64,000 bases of DNA from CAYJMQ01 sp964371555 (lineage in GTDB: Bacteria; Bdellovibrionota; JACOXK01; 2-02-FULL-40-11). The stretch is from NCBI GenBank assembly GCA_964371555.1, contig CAYJMQ010000004.1:5984-69983 (forward strand), written 5' to 3'. A model generated the notes under the pieces. The model was not told the origin of the DNA, searched no databases, and saw nothing but the letters and a program-made list of their open reading frames with translations. A program made the position numbers and the translations under genes. The number at the start of each line of letters is the position of its first letter. Position 1 is the stretch's first letter. This document shows, in pieces, positions 50,422-59,475 of this stretch.

Positions 50422-51030
50422 ATGATGCCTGAATGGTTTATAAAAGGGGGGCCGGTGATGTGGCCGATTCTCATCTGTTCGATTGTGGCTCTGGCCATTT
50501 TTCTTGAGAGAATTTTATCGCTGAGACGCCATAAAGTTATTCCAAAAGATCTTGCCGATACGGTTGATGAACTCGTGGGCCAAAAAAAATTTTCAGAAGC
50601 CCACACTTTGTGTAAACAAAATAAATCATCCTTTTCCAAGATTGTTCTGACAGCCTTGAGACATGAAGGAAAACAGAGAGACCTCATTAAGGAAAATGTC
50701 GAAGAGAGTGGAAAAAAAGAATCGCTTCAACTTGGGAAAAATATTCACGCATTGGCCACCATTGCCCACATTTCCCCATTGTTAGGGCTCCTTGGAACCG
50801 TGCTCGGCATGCTTCAAGTCTTTGCTGTAATCACAGAAAAGGGGGTTGGAAATGCCCAGTCGCTCGCGGGGGGGATCTCCCAAGCGCTCATTACAACCGT
50901 TGCCGGCCTGATCGTTGCCATTCCAACGGTAGTTGCCTATCGCTATCTGGGCGCCAGGGTAAAGACATTTGTTGCAGAAATTGAAGAGTACTCATTGAAA
51001 ATAGTTGATGAGCTTACAGGGGATTCTTAA
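50422..51030 (+). CDS. exbB: ExbB/TolQ-family proton channel subunit
   Basis: 202 residues with three membrane helices: one near the N terminus (VMWPILICSIVALAIFLERI) and two in the C-terminal half (ATIAHISPLLGLLGTVLGMLQVF and ALITTVAGLIVAIPTVVAYRYL), containing the family motifs GLLGTVxGM and GLxVAIP. With ExbD it uses the proton gradient to drive a periplasmic partner (TonB or TolA-like). No tonB or tolA is visible here. GGAGG lies 7 bases before the first ATG. Confidence 0.94.
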   Translation: MMPEWFIKGGPVMWPILICSIVALAIFLERILSLRRHKVIPKDLADTVDELVGQKKFSEAHTLCKQNKSSFSKIVLTALRHEGKQRDLIKENVEESGKKESLQLGKNIHALATIAHISPLLGLLGTVLGMLQVFAVITEKGVGNAQSLAGGISQALITTVAGLIVAIPTVVAYRYLGARVKTFVAEIEEYSLKIVDELTGDS

Positions 51031-51033
51031 ATC

Positions 51034-51459
51034 ATGAATTTTTCACAAAATGACCAGGAAAAAGACGATGTAACCATCGAACTGACTTCCCTTATTGATG
51101 TTATCTTCATGTTGGTCCTTTTTTTTCTGATCACAACCACCTTTGCGTCAGCGCCTGGTTTTAAGGTTGATCTCCCCAAGTCATCCGCGAGCGATATCAC
51201 GCGTGACCGGAAGGATCTTACGATTTCAATCGCCCAGGACCGATCTATCGCAATTAATCAAAAATATGTGACAGACGATGAACTCAAAGACCGCCTCTAT
51301 GAAGAGGCCCAGCTTAATCCAGCCACCCTTGTTATCATTCAGGCCGATCAGAGTGTTTCGCACGGCAAAGTGGTTCAGGTGATGGACCTCGCCAAACAAG
51401 CCGGACTCAATCATCTCGCCATTGCGACCGAACCGAAAGACGGCGATGCCCCAAATTGA
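51034..51459 (+). CDS. exbD: ExbD/TolR-family protein
   Basis: 141 residues: one N-terminal helix (SLIDVIFMLVLFFLITTTF) carrying the essential aspartate (D of LIDVIF), then a periplasmic domain with VDLPKSSAS, LTISIAQDRSIAIN and a long helix (VSHGKVVQVMDLAKQAG). It follows exbB after 3 bases and is coupled to ftsB by a 14-base overlap. Confidence 0.94.
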   Translation: MNFSQNDQEKDDVTIELTSLIDVIFMLVLFFLITTTFASAPGFKVDLPKSSASDITRDRKDLTISIAQDRSIAINQKYVTDDELKDRLYEEAQLNPATLVIIQADQSVSHGKVVQVMDLAKQAGLNHLAIATEPKDGDAPN

Positions 51460-51811
51460 GCCCCATTTAAAAAAAAAAATTCGTTGGGTGATCTTCGGTT
51501 TTGTCATTTTTACCCTTTTTTTCACGGCCTTTGGAGATCGCGGGCTTCTTAAAATTTTTCGCCTCAAAAAAGAGTTCAAGAGACTCGAAGCTTCTCTCAA
51601 AAATCTTGAGAACCAAAATACCGATATCTCTAAAAACATTGAAAAAATGAAAAAAGAGAGGGCATTTCAGGAGAGATCGGCTCGTGAAACCCTTGGACTG
51701 GTGCAGGATGATGACATTGTTTATGAGTTTCAGGATGAGTTGAGGGCTAAAACTTCAGCTCAAAAGAGCGATGCCGCGGTAAATGAAATAGCCGCTGAGA
51801 ATAAAAAATAA
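51446..51811 (+). CDS. ftsB: FtsB/DivIC-like septum formation protein
   Basis: 121 residues from the ATG at 51446 (MPQIEPHLKKKIRW), overlapping exbD. One membrane helix (VIFGFVIFTLFFTAFG), then a long coiled coil (RLKKEFKRLEASLKNLENQNTDISKNIEKMK) and the ARETLGLVQDDDIVYEF segment characteristic of the FtsB family, which bridges FtsL and FtsQ at the division site. The C-terminal tail is polar and extends past the usual end; its last 57 bases overlap the convergent ccdA-like gene. Confidence 0.85.
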   Translation: MPQIEPHLKKKIRWVIFGFVIFTLFFTAFGDRGLLKIFRLKKEFKRLEASLKNLENQNTDISKNIEKMKKERAFQERSARETLGLVQDDDIVYEFQDELRAKTSAQKSDAAVNEIAAENKK

Positions 51812-52447
51812 AACCGCCGTCCCCTTCTCAATGACAATGAGCCATCTCCCAGATTTTGGAAAGACTGCAAGGAGTCCGGTAAAAATCCCAAGTCCGACAA
51901 ATAAAAGCCCCATCCCCAGCGCAAAACAAAACATCATGAGCGCCCCGTAAACAAGACTCTGACGTGTCGCGATAAAGGTTAAAATCGCCCCCAGAAGCGG
52001 GACAGTGCAAGGGGCCACAATAAAACCCGAGGTAATCCCCATTACAAACGCGTCTCCCCTCCCCCCCCCAAGGTTGGAAAGGGCTTTGGGGACCGGTATG
52101 CGAATCCATTCCATCTGTATCAGACCGAAGAAAAACAAGATTCCGCCGACCGTAAAAAAAACAGACGGGGTCATCGTAATCTTTCCAAAAACCTTTCCGG
52201 TAAGAGCGGCAAAAACCCCAAGCGCCGTGTATGTCATCGCCATTCCGATCACATAAATCAGCGACAGCCAGACTGCGTGCAGATGAGATTTCGCCCTGCT
52301 GCTGATAAACGTTACCGTAATCGGTATGACAGGATAAACACAGGGGGTTAGACTCGCCAAAATTCCTGAAACGAAGGCCAAAACAAACGCCCCAAAAAAC
52401 CCAAGAGACGATCCTTCAGACAATGCCTGAGAAAATAAATCGGTCAT
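51755..52447 (-). CDS. CcdA/DsbD-like thiol-disulfide membrane transporter
   Basis: 230 residues with six to eight membrane helices and the two cysteine motifs of the DsbD beta domain/CcdA family: SLTPCVYPVIPIT near residue 35 and VAPCTVPLLGAIL near residue 145. It moves reducing power from cytoplasmic thioredoxin across the inner membrane, serving cytochrome c maturation or periplasmic disulfide reduction. It lacks the soluble DsbD domains. A periplasmic client could be the c-type cytochrome (31754) or the DCC-domain protein (17459) of this window; that link is speculative. Confidence 0.88.
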   Translation of the reverse strand: MTDLFSQALSEGSSLGFFGAFVLAFVSGILASLTPCVYPVIPITVTFISSRAKSHLHAVWLSLIYVIGMAMTYTALGVFAALTGKVFGKITMTPSVFFTVGGILFFFGLIQMEWIRIPVPKALSNLGGGRGDAFVMGITSGFIVAPCTVPLLGAILTFIATRQSLVYGALMMFCFALGMGLLFVGLGIFTGLLAVFPKSGRWLIVIEKGTAVLFFILSGYFIYRGIALLS

Positions 52448-52450
52448 TTT

Positions 52451-53860
52451 TTAATCATCGGTATATTTTTTTATTTGAATTCCGATTTTATCTGAAAGCT
52501 CATTCAAACGCGCTTTCAGGTTTTTGGCGGTGCAGACAATCGTTATTTGAAGATCATCGGGCTTGCTCAACATCTGAATGGCCTCACGTGCCTGATCGAG
52601 CGTTACTTTTCGAATACGATCCTGATAGGTATCCAGATAATCGGAAGGCAACCCCATCAGTTCAATTGCCACCCACTGTCCAATGCGCTTCCTGGCGGTG
52701 TCGATTTTAAAAGAAAATTCGTTGATGAGATTGCTTTTGGATCGCTCAAATTCGTCTTTTGTCACCCCTTTTTTTACATAATCTTTATAGAGAGAAAGGA
52801 CGAGTTTCAACGTCTCAATCGTATCTTTCTCGGCCGGGAAGACCCACATCGCAAATTCGCCAGGCGCTTTTCCAGGACTAAACCAGCTATATGCCCCATA
52901 GCTCCACCCCCGCTTCACGCGCACCTCCTGCATGAGAGTAGAGGTAAATCCGCCGCCAAAAGCATTGTTGGCCACCATCAGCGGAAAAAATTGGGGATGA
53001 TGAATGTCTATTCCGTAATGCCCGATAATAATTTGTGTCTGGGTCCGGGCTGGTTTATCAATGAGCAGAATCTTTTTCCCTTTCCACGATTTTAACTTTG
53101 GATAACTGAATGCCGCTAGCTGGCCTGCCGTCATCTCTTTAAAATGATGAGATAGTTTCTGAGAGATCTTTTGTGAATCAATGTCGCCGGCCGCGGCAAA
53201 GAAAAAATTGTTGCGCACGAAATAGGTTTTGTAGTGGGAAACAATTTTTTCACGGGTCATTTTTTTAACCGTTGACTCGCGACCTTCGGAATGAAAGGCA
53301 TACGGATGGTCCTCAAATAATGCCCTCTTGAAGAAATACTTCACGACGGACTGGTCGTTTTCACGCATCTCCCTCAAATCTGCGATCGTCTCCCGTTTTT
53401 CTTTTTCAAACTCTTTGGCGTCAAATTTGGGATGCAAAATGACATCTGAAAAAATCTCAAGAAATTTGTCGAGATTGCGTGTGAGGGTCTGCCCAAACAC
53501 CTGAACCCCCTCCGCGCCGACTGACACATCGATATCCGCGCCAAGCTGATCCAATTCATCACGAAGCCGCTCACGGCTCCGCGTCAGTGTCCCCCGAAGA
53601 AGCATATTGCCGACAAGGGAGGTCAGTCCTTCCAGTTCAGGCGGATCCCACACATAACCATATCTGCCTACCGCGTAAATGGTGGCGACCGGAAGGCTTT
53701 TATCTTCAGAGATAATGAGTTTTTGTCCCGTTGAAAGCTGTGTCATGTTAACCGATGCCAGGCACCTCTTTGTTGAAAACCCTGAATCCCACCACCCCAA
53801 CCACAAAGAAACGCTAAAAAAAACCAAAAAAAGCTTACTATATTTGAAATTGAGTTTCAT
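52451..53860 (-). CDS. M16-family peptidase-like protein without the zinc motif
   Basis: 469 residues from the ATG at 53860, with a signal peptide (YSKLFLVFFSVSLWLGWWDSGFS). The fold is M16: LEGLTSLVGNMLLRGT occupies the place of the HxxEH helix, but H, E and H are replaced, so no zinc site; ADIDVSVGAEGVQVFGQTLTRNLDKFLEIFSDVI and SYGAYSWFSPGKAPGEFAM match later M16 regions. Such inactive subunits pair with an active one, as in mitochondrial processing peptidase and bacterial heterodimers. Its partner is the gene immediately upstream, with 4 bases between them. Confidence 0.88.
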   Translation of the reverse strand: MKLNFKYSKLFLVFFSVSLWLGWWDSGFSTKRCLASVNMTQLSTGQKLIISEDKSLPVATIYAVGRYGYVWDPPELEGLTSLVGNMLLRGTLTRSRERLRDELDQLGADIDVSVGAEGVQVFGQTLTRNLDKFLEIFSDVILHPKFDAKEFEKEKRETIADLREMRENDQSVVKYFFKRALFEDHPYAFHSEGRESTVKKMTREKIVSHYKTYFVRNNFFFAAAGDIDSQKISQKLSHHFKEMTAGQLAAFSYPKLKSWKGKKILLIDKPARTQTQIIIGHYGIDIHHPQFFPLMVANNAFGGGFTSTLMQEVRVKRGWSYGAYSWFSPGKAPGEFAMWVFPAEKDTIETLKLVLSLYKDYVKKGVTKDEFERSKSNLINEFSFKIDTARKRIGQWVAIELMGLPSDYLDTYQDRIRKVTLDQAREAIQMLSKPDDLQITIVCTAKNLKARLNELSDKIGIQIKKYTDD

Positions 53861-53864
53861 TATT

Positions 53865-55328
53865 TTATTTTGGTGATTTTTTACGCCGCCTTTCTTTCTT
53901 TTTAACCTTCTTTGCCGCTCCCGTCTTTGACAAAGATGGGGCCAAAGATAGGGGCACTGCGGCCACAACGGTACGATTATCGGCTGCCAGATAGTTCTTC
54001 GCAACCTTCTGAATATCGGCCGTTGTTACAGCCTGATAACCGTCCAGCAAATGAAGCGCCGTTTTGTAATCGCCGGAAATAATATGATAATGCCCCAGCG
54101 CCCGCGCTTTTCCGTTCACACTTTCGAGCCCCCGGTAATAGTCCATCTCAAAACGGTTTTTGGCCCGATCCAACTCTTTTTGGTGAACCCCCTCTTTTTG
54201 AATCTTTCCAATTTCTTTAAAAATCCGTTCATCCGCCTTTTTAACCGAATGCCCTTTTCGCATGGAGGTTGCGATTTGAAAGAGCGCCGGATCTTTAAAG
54301 TGCGGGAGCGCTGCAGAAATCTGTGTTGCAATCTCTTCATCGATTACCATCCTTTTATATAAGCGGGAACCCTCCCCGTTAAAAAGGATTTCCGCCAGAA
54401 GTTCCAACGCCGGAGTATCGCGATGTTTATAATCTGTCGCATGGTAGGCGTAGATCGCTTTTTCAGTATCGATATCATCCCGCTCTAAAACTGCGCGCCT
54501 CGGGGACCGCTGCGGCGGCTCTTCAGGAATTTCCAGTTCCCGGATTTCGGAAGATGGAATCGATCCATAATATTTTTCAATCCAGCCAAGAACTTTCTCC
54601 TGATTAAAATTTCCAACAACAATGATGGTCGCGTTGTTTGGCGCATAATAGGTCTTATAAAAATAGATACAATCTTCAAGGCTCAGTTTTGAAATATCTT
54701 CCATCCAGCCAATGGTCGGCTGTCCGTAAGGATGAATCTCGTAAGCCAGCGAGTCGAGCTTTTCATTCATCGCACCGTCAATGTCATTATCAACACGGAA
54801 TCTTCGTTCATTCTGAATGACCCCCCGCTCCGACTCAATCTGTTTTTCATTTAAAATCATATTGCTCATGCGATCGGCCTCCAGCCGGATGACAAGCTCC
54901 ATTTTTTCGGGATCGCTCGGCAACACCTCATGATAATAGGTCCAGTCAACCCAGGTTGCGGCATTGGTAATTGCCCCATTGGCCTCCATGATACGATCAA
55001 ATTCCCCTTCTTTGAGGTTTTTGGTCTCTTTAAAGAGAAGATGCTCAAAAAAATGCGCAATCCCCGTCTTCCCTTTTTTTTCATGTCTGGAACCGACATT
55101 GAACCAGGTATGATACGCAAATACGGGAACTTTTTTATCAATGGCAAGAATGATATCGAGTCCATTGCGAAGTTTGTGGCGCGTGATTTCAACGTCCCCC
55201 CATGCCTCTGTCTTCTCAATCATATATTTCCTCTCTTTTTTTATTTTTCTGACAGCTGCAAAAACAGCCGTAAGAAAAATCAGGAAAATAAACAACCATG
55301 CTGTCCAATGCTTGCGAAGAGATTCCAT
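53865..55328 (-). CDS. M16-family zinc peptidase, membrane-anchored
   Basis: 487 residues. An N-terminal hydrophobic segment (AWLFIFLIFLTAVFAAV) anchors or exports it; the inverted zinc motif HFFEH (H92, E95, H96) is intact in GIAHFFEHLLFK, and the third ligand is expected in ESERGVIQNERR. It should degrade peptides or process proteins in the periplasm together with the inactive subunit encoded next. The C-terminal tail is very basic (KKVKKKERRRKKSPK), unusual for an exported protein. Confidence 0.92.
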   Translation of the reverse strand: MESLRKHWTAWLFIFLIFLTAVFAAVRKIKKERKYMIEKTEAWGDVEITRHKLRNGLDIILAIDKKVPVFAYHTWFNVGSRHEKKGKTGIAHFFEHLLFKETKNLKEGEFDRIMEANGAITNAATWVDWTYYHEVLPSDPEKMELVIRLEADRMSNMILNEKQIESERGVIQNERRFRVDNDIDGAMNEKLDSLAYEIHPYGQPTIGWMEDISKLSLEDCIYFYKTYYAPNNATIIVVGNFNQEKVLGWIEKYYGSIPSSEIRELEIPEEPPQRSPRRAVLERDDIDTEKAIYAYHATDYKHRDTPALELLAEILFNGEGSRLYKRMVIDEEIATQISAALPHFKDPALFQIATSMRKGHSVKKADERIFKEIGKIQKEGVHQKELDRAKNRFEMDYYRGLESVNGKARALGHYHIISGDYKTALHLLDGYQAVTTADIQKVAKNYLAADNRTVVAAVPLSLAPSLSKTGAAKKVKKKERRRKKSPK

Positions 55329-55338
55329 TATGTCATTA

Positions 55339-56076
55339 TTAAAAATCTTCGATTAAATTGACCGACTGTCCGTTTAACGACCGGATGTGGATCAGAAACC
55401 GCCTCGATTCTTTCATGTCTGCCTGAATATTGGATGATAGATCCACAGCATGCGTAAATGGGACAGGCGCCTCGGAGTCTGGGACCCCTGACCACCTTCT
55501 TTCGTCGACCCTTGCAATAGGCAAAACATCGATCACATTATTGAGAGGTCGGCTTACAATCACATGATCGATCTGCATCATCCTATTGGGAAAGATTCCC
55601 ATTAATTCCAAAACATACGGATTTTTTGAAACCAGTTCGGCTTTTTTGACAGGGGCATACAGATGGTCATCGGTTTTATCGTTTTTGGCCTCTTTCACAG
55701 GAAGGAGCGCCGAAGGCAAAACTTCATCAGCCACAAAGACGCCATAATTTTGCGCCTTTAAAATGCCAATATCGATGACCTTTTCATAGGGGACCATCAT
55801 CTGAAAACAGTGCCCGTCATAATAATAAGCCTGCTGCACAATTTGAATTCTTTCGCCTGTCACAGATACTTTTGAAGGACCTGATTTATAACAGGTATTT
55901 GGAAAGATTCCTTCAATAACTATCTGAATGTTATCGTTATCATCGAACCCCCCCGGAGCATAGACAGTGGAAACCGGCGCTTCGACCAAAGTAGGGCGAT
56001 TGCCGTCTGTTCCAAAAAGAGACGAGCTCAAAAATAAGAAAGTAAAAAATATATAAAAGTAAACCCTGTAAATCAT
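55339..56076 (-). CDS. Secreted protein of unknown function
   Basis: 245 residues from the ATG at 56076, which is preceded by AAAGGAG; the extension to 56115 is not needed. Signal peptide (VYFYIFFTFLFLSSSLFG), then beta-rich sequence: IQIVIEGIFPNTCYKSGPSKVSV, QAYYYDGHCFQMMVPYEKVIDIG with two cysteines that could pair, and a second half with YVLELMGIFPN resembling the first, possibly a repeat. No family recognised. It lies just upstream of the M16 pair on the same strand and may be co-transcribed with it. Confidence 0.65.
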   Translation of the reverse strand: MIYRVYFYIFFTFLFLSSSLFGTDGNRPTLVEAPVSTVYAPGGFDDNDNIQIVIEGIFPNTCYKSGPSKVSVTGERIQIVQQAYYYDGHCFQMMVPYEKVIDIGILKAQNYGVFVADEVLPSALLPVKEAKNDKTDDHLYAPVKKAELVSKNPYVLELMGIFPNRMMQIDHVIVSRPLNNVIDVLPIARVDERRWSGVPDSEAPVPFTHAVDLSSNIQADMKESRRFLIHIRSLNGQSVNLIEDF

Positions 56077-56119
56077 CTTTTTCTCCTTTAGTCGCAAGTC
56101 CATTTCCTGCGGCATGATA

Positions 56120-56251
56120 TCACTTTCCCTTTTTTGCCGATTTTCTCTGTTCGCGTTTCAGTTCCGCCCTTCTCTTCTCCCGCGCCTTCTTTTTCGCGCG
56201 GTGTTTTCTCTGAATCATTTTTCGTGTTCGCTTTGAATCGTCTCTTCCCAT
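56120..56251 (-). CDS. 43-residue highly basic protein
   Basis: Missed by length filters. ATG at 56251 lies four bases after GGAGG; an in-frame ATG at 56263 would add four residues. The product, starting MGRDDSKRTRKMIQRKHR, is over half Lys/Arg and is predicted to form one long helix. The start pattern MGRD-x-S/T-x-RTRKM recalls a family of tiny basic proteins in delta-proteobacteria-like genomes. A nucleic-acid or ribosome-associated role is likely from composition, unproven. It lies between aroK and the secreted-protein gene, all on the minus strand. Confidence 0.65.
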   Translation of the reverse strand: MGRDDSKRTRKMIQRKHRAKKKAREKRRAELKREQRKSAKKGK

Positions 56252-56289
56252 ATCCCCTCCCATCCATTTCAGGCTATTGATTCCTTAAC

Positions 56290-56820
56290 TTAAAATTGAC
56301 TGGAAAAACAATTTATAATTTCTTGAATGATTTTTACCGTCGGTTTTTCATCAACTTCAATCACCCACTGCGACTCATTATAATAATCAACGCGTTGAGA
56401 CAAGAGAAATCTGATGTCTTCATCCGATTTTCCAGGCGATTTTCCAGGAAGAATCGGATGTCTTCTCTGAACAATGGTTTCCCACGATGCCTTAAGATAA
56501 ATCCATTTTCCAGACTGTTTTAAAAGAGAGCGGTTTTTTTCTGAAATAACGGTCCCTCCGCCGGTCGCAAGAACATAACAGGCTGGCTTGGGTCTCTTCA
56601 CAAATCCCTCTAAACATTGCGTTTCCAATAACCGAAAATACGATTCCTTGTTCTCTTCAAATAATTTTGTGATGGATATGCGATATGCCTCTTCAATCAT
56701 CTCATCGAGATCAAAGCAGGGGATCTCGCATTGTCTGGCAATAGCTTTAGCCAGCGTCGACTTTCCTGCGCCAGGCGGACCGACCAAAATAAGAGGAATT
56801 TTAAAATTTATGACCGTCAT
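56290..56820 (-). CDS. aroK: Shikimate kinase
   Basis: Phosphorylates shikimate in aromatic amino acid synthesis. The 176 residues contain Walker A GPPGAGKST (14-22), the substrate-binding FDLDEMIEE, the ATGGGTV loop, and an RRHPIL segment in the lid. A perfect 12-bp duplication (56425-56448) gives PGKSPGKS in the lid region, possibly neutral. No other aro genes are nearby. The ATG is preceded by a GC-rich palindrome rather than a clear Shine-Dalgarno. Confidence 0.93.
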   Translation of the reverse strand: MTVINFKIPLILVGPPGAGKSTLAKAIARQCEIPCFDLDEMIEEAYRISITKLFEENKESYFRLLETQCLEGFVKRPKPACYVLATGGGTVISEKNRSLLKQSGKWIYLKASWETIVQRRHPILPGKSPGKSDEDIRFLLSQRVDYYNESQWVIEVDEKPTVKIIQEIINCFSSQF

Positions 56821-56826
56821 CTCTGC

Positions 56827-56881
56827 GGGCTGCAGCCCTGCGGGCGGCGGCCCTTTTGCGAAGGGTAAATCTTTCGCAAAA
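56827..56881. repeat. Two adjacent inverted repeats between the M6 protease gene and aroK
   Basis: GGGCTGCAGCCC (56827-56838) is a perfect palindrome, and TTTTGCGAA (56854-56862) pairs with TTCGCAAAA (56873-56881). The second lies just after the stop of the minus-strand M6 gene, so it may end that transcript, although its A/T run is inside the stem rather than behind it. Confidence 0.45.
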
Positions 56882-56883
56882 AA

Positions 56884-59199
56884 TCAGTAAAAGCGCAAGG
56901 CTTTTACCGGAGCCAATCCCTGGGGTCTTGTGTAATGAACCATAAGTTGCACCGCGGAGCCATCCGGCGAAGTATTGAGCAACGAAAACCTCACCCCCAT
57001 TTTGGGCACAACGACTGAATTGTATGGCTGTTCTGCGCGATAATACGTATTTGAATCGTCAAAAATAGGATTGGCCTGAGTCCCCCCCAGGAAAATTTTC
57101 CCCATCCCGCCAAGATCATATTTCTGGGAGGCTTCGAAGCCAAATCCCGCGTCATGAAGCTGGAAGCGCGTGGAAAATGCTTCCTTTTCATTCACCCATT
57201 CAACCTCCGGACGCGCATCGACAACCAAAAGACCCCCTTCACCCGGATGCTGTCCCACTTGATTATCACCGAGATTTCTTGATGCATTCCGGTACCACAA
57301 AACGAGCCCAGGCTGATACGCGTACCGATGAACGAACGGAGGCAGAATGAAGTAATAAATCGAATTCAGCGCCTGGTCGAATCCGTAAGGTGTTCTCCAC
57401 TCAAGCATATAGCTATGGGGATATTCCCGACGGACTTGGCCATTCTCAAGCCGCACAAAACCGCTGCGGCTCCACGGGTGAGAGTCCGATTCTTCAAAGT
57501 TCTCACGGAACCCAATGGCATCGATCGTCAGATCATCGATTGCAAATCCCTTCCCCCCTTCTGCCGGATCGGTCACATATCGAAAACGAAGGCGCCGCTT
57601 CATTCCGACATAAGGAGTCAGATCAAACTCCGCATCGACCCATTCCCCTTGGGTTGTCCCCGTAATCCCGTACCCGATATTGGCCCCATTCGGATTCTCT
57701 TCAGTTGTAATATTGCCGGGAATCGGAGCCAATTTTCCTTCGTCGTTTTCAATTTCGACATAGGCATAGTCGTAAGCCAACTCAATGTCATAATTGGCCT
57801 TGAACCTGAGAACCGCTTTTTCAGCGCCTGAAAGATCAATCTCTGTGGCTAACGCATGAACGCTGTCATGGCCCACATCGCTATATTCATAAAAGTTTCC
57901 TTCGGCAGGCTCAAAAACTTTAAAAACCTTCATCTGTTGAGGAAGATCGATTTTTAAGGCCTGCGCTTTGTGCCCATGAAACTCAGCCCGATCGAGCAGC
58001 GCAAATTTATGAACATCCGCATGATCGAGAGAAACCTCGTCATAATCGAGCCATCCCAGTTCCATTTTTTCATAGGCGCTAAAGTGTGTGGGAGTCGTGC
58101 CAAGCGGACGGTCGGCCAACGATGCCCAACTCCCGGCTGACATGATCGACCAGAATCCCACGGATGACTCACTTTTATTTCTGGGTCTCGTGTCATAAAG
58201 ATCTGGAAGTCCCAAATCATGACCAAACTCATGTGAGAAAACACCGGGCGCGCCATTCTCCGGCATCATCGTGTAATCGAGAAGCCAAATATCGTTTACC
58301 GGATCGACCTGAATCCCGCCGCGCTGCGCAAATCTGGAAGGCCCTTTGATCAGCGGCATGCCCGGAGGTTGAAAATTCGCACGCCCCCTGTGAGACCAAA
58401 TGGCATCATCCCCCTGGGCGCCCCCCTTCGCCTCCTGCCCCACCCCCGCATGGACGATCATCACGTGGTCGACATATCCATCCGGTTCATCAAAATCCCC
58501 ATCCTGATCCCAATCATATCGATCGACGAGATCATATTGCGACCAGTCGACAGCGCCGGCCGTAGAGGGGATAAGATCGTCGATAATTCTCCACACAGGA
58601 CCATTCGCATTATCTATATTGTGTTCTTCTCCGTCTTTTCCATAATAAACCTCGGGATATGGCACGGAAAACCAGCCATAAACATCCCCCTCGACGGTAT
58701 ATCTTCCGGAAGAATTTTCGAGGTAAAAATTGGCCATCGTATGGGCGCCGACTGTCCGGTCAAAAAGCATTTTTTGATAATGTTCGGCAGAAAAGTCTTT
58801 GACCCAAAACGTCGCGTTATCATACGCCATCGGCTCTGCAATCTGATTGTGTTTGGGGCCGACCCCTTCCGCGTCAGAAAACTCAACCAAAAGCGTGAGA
58901 ATTTTACTTGTCGTCCTTAATTCGTACGGAACCGTTTCGCTGTTTGGAACAAACGGGAACGGATCTCCATGTTTAAAATCAAAAATACTGAAAGACCCCT
59001 TTCCGGTCCCCCCACCGCCAAAAGAAGAGAAATCAGCTGTCAAGTCTTTGAGACGCTCAATCGAATAGTCGTGTAATTTTTTTTCGCCAGGCGACTGAAT
59101 CACACAGCCATATTGTTTAAATTCGGCAAAGACCGGAAGAGAATTAAGAAAAGAGAAAAAGAGAAAAAGAGAAAAAACCTTTTTCATCCCATCTTTCAT
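56884..59199 (-). CDS. Secreted M6-family metalloprotease (immune inhibitor A-like)
   Basis: 771 residues from the ATG at 59199, which follows AGGAGGT at a good distance. Signal peptide (VFSLFLFFSFLNSLPVFA), a propeptide-like stretch, then the peptidase domain with zinc motif HEFGHDLGLPDLYD and the following SVGFWSIMSAGSW, and a C-terminal region with beta-sandwich features (AVLRFKANYDIELAYDYAYVEIENDEG; RLRFRYVTDPAEGGKGFAIDDLTID) typical of immune inhibitor A proteins. Aspartate-rich loops such as DRYDWDQDGDFDEPDG suggest calcium binding. It probably degrades extracellular proteins; whether it is secreted or surface-bound cannot be seen. Confidence 0.93.
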   Translation of the reverse strand: MKDGMKKVFSLFLFFSFLNSLPVFAEFKQYGCVIQSPGEKKLHDYSIERLKDLTADFSSFGGGGTGKGSFSIFDFKHGDPFPFVPNSETVPYELRTTSKILTLLVEFSDAEGVGPKHNQIAEPMAYDNATFWVKDFSAEHYQKMLFDRTVGAHTMANFYLENSSGRYTVEGDVYGWFSVPYPEVYYGKDGEEHNIDNANGPVWRIIDDLIPSTAGAVDWSQYDLVDRYDWDQDGDFDEPDGYVDHVMIVHAGVGQEAKGGAQGDDAIWSHRGRANFQPPGMPLIKGPSRFAQRGGIQVDPVNDIWLLDYTMMPENGAPGVFSHEFGHDLGLPDLYDTRPRNKSESSVGFWSIMSAGSWASLADRPLGTTPTHFSAYEKMELGWLDYDEVSLDHADVHKFALLDRAEFHGHKAQALKIDLPQQMKVFKVFEPAEGNFYEYSDVGHDSVHALATEIDLSGAEKAVLRFKANYDIELAYDYAYVEIENDEGKLAPIPGNITTEENPNGANIGYGITGTTQGEWVDAEFDLTPYVGMKRRLRFRYVTDPAEGGKGFAIDDLTIDAIGFRENFEESDSHPWSRSGFVRLENGQVRREYPHSYMLEWRTPYGFDQALNSIYYFILPPFVHRYAYQPGLVLWYRNASRNLGDNQVGQHPGEGGLLVVDARPEVEWVNEKEAFSTRFQLHDAGFGFEASQKYDLGGMGKIFLGGTQANPIFDDSNTYYRAEQPYNSVVVPKMGVRFSLLNTSPDGSAVQLMVHYTRPQGLAPVKALRFY

Positions 59200-59475
59200 T
59201 ATCGATACCTCCTGCAAAACCTTTTATATTTGCTGGTTACAAACGAGGACATCTACAACACACTGTAACTTAAGCGGAACTGTAAAATTTAAAAAAGAGC
59301 TTGTCAATTAAATAGTTTTTGCTGAAAAAGTCATGCTGAGGGACGAAGTCCCGAAGCATCTCCGCTGGGATTCTTCGCGCTTTGCGCTCAGACACTTTTT
59401 CAGCAGAATCTAAATAGTTTTTGTGCTTTTCGCGACAAAAACTATCCTGAGCGCAGCGAAGGATCTCGAAAAATC
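59200..59475. repeat. Non-coding repeat-like element with two hairpins
   Basis: No gene is seen here. GCTGAAAAAGT (59321-59331) pairs with ACTTTTTCAGC (59394-59404), and directly after it ATAGTTTTTGT (59414-59424) pairs with ACAAAAACTAT (59435-59445). The first loop and the flank contain related CTGAGG/CTGAGCGCAGCGAAGGATCT stretches, a type of dispersed repeat seen in many bacterial genomes. Both hairpins could be extended mobile-type repeats or transcription end signals upstream of the thiolase gene. Confidence 0.6.
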
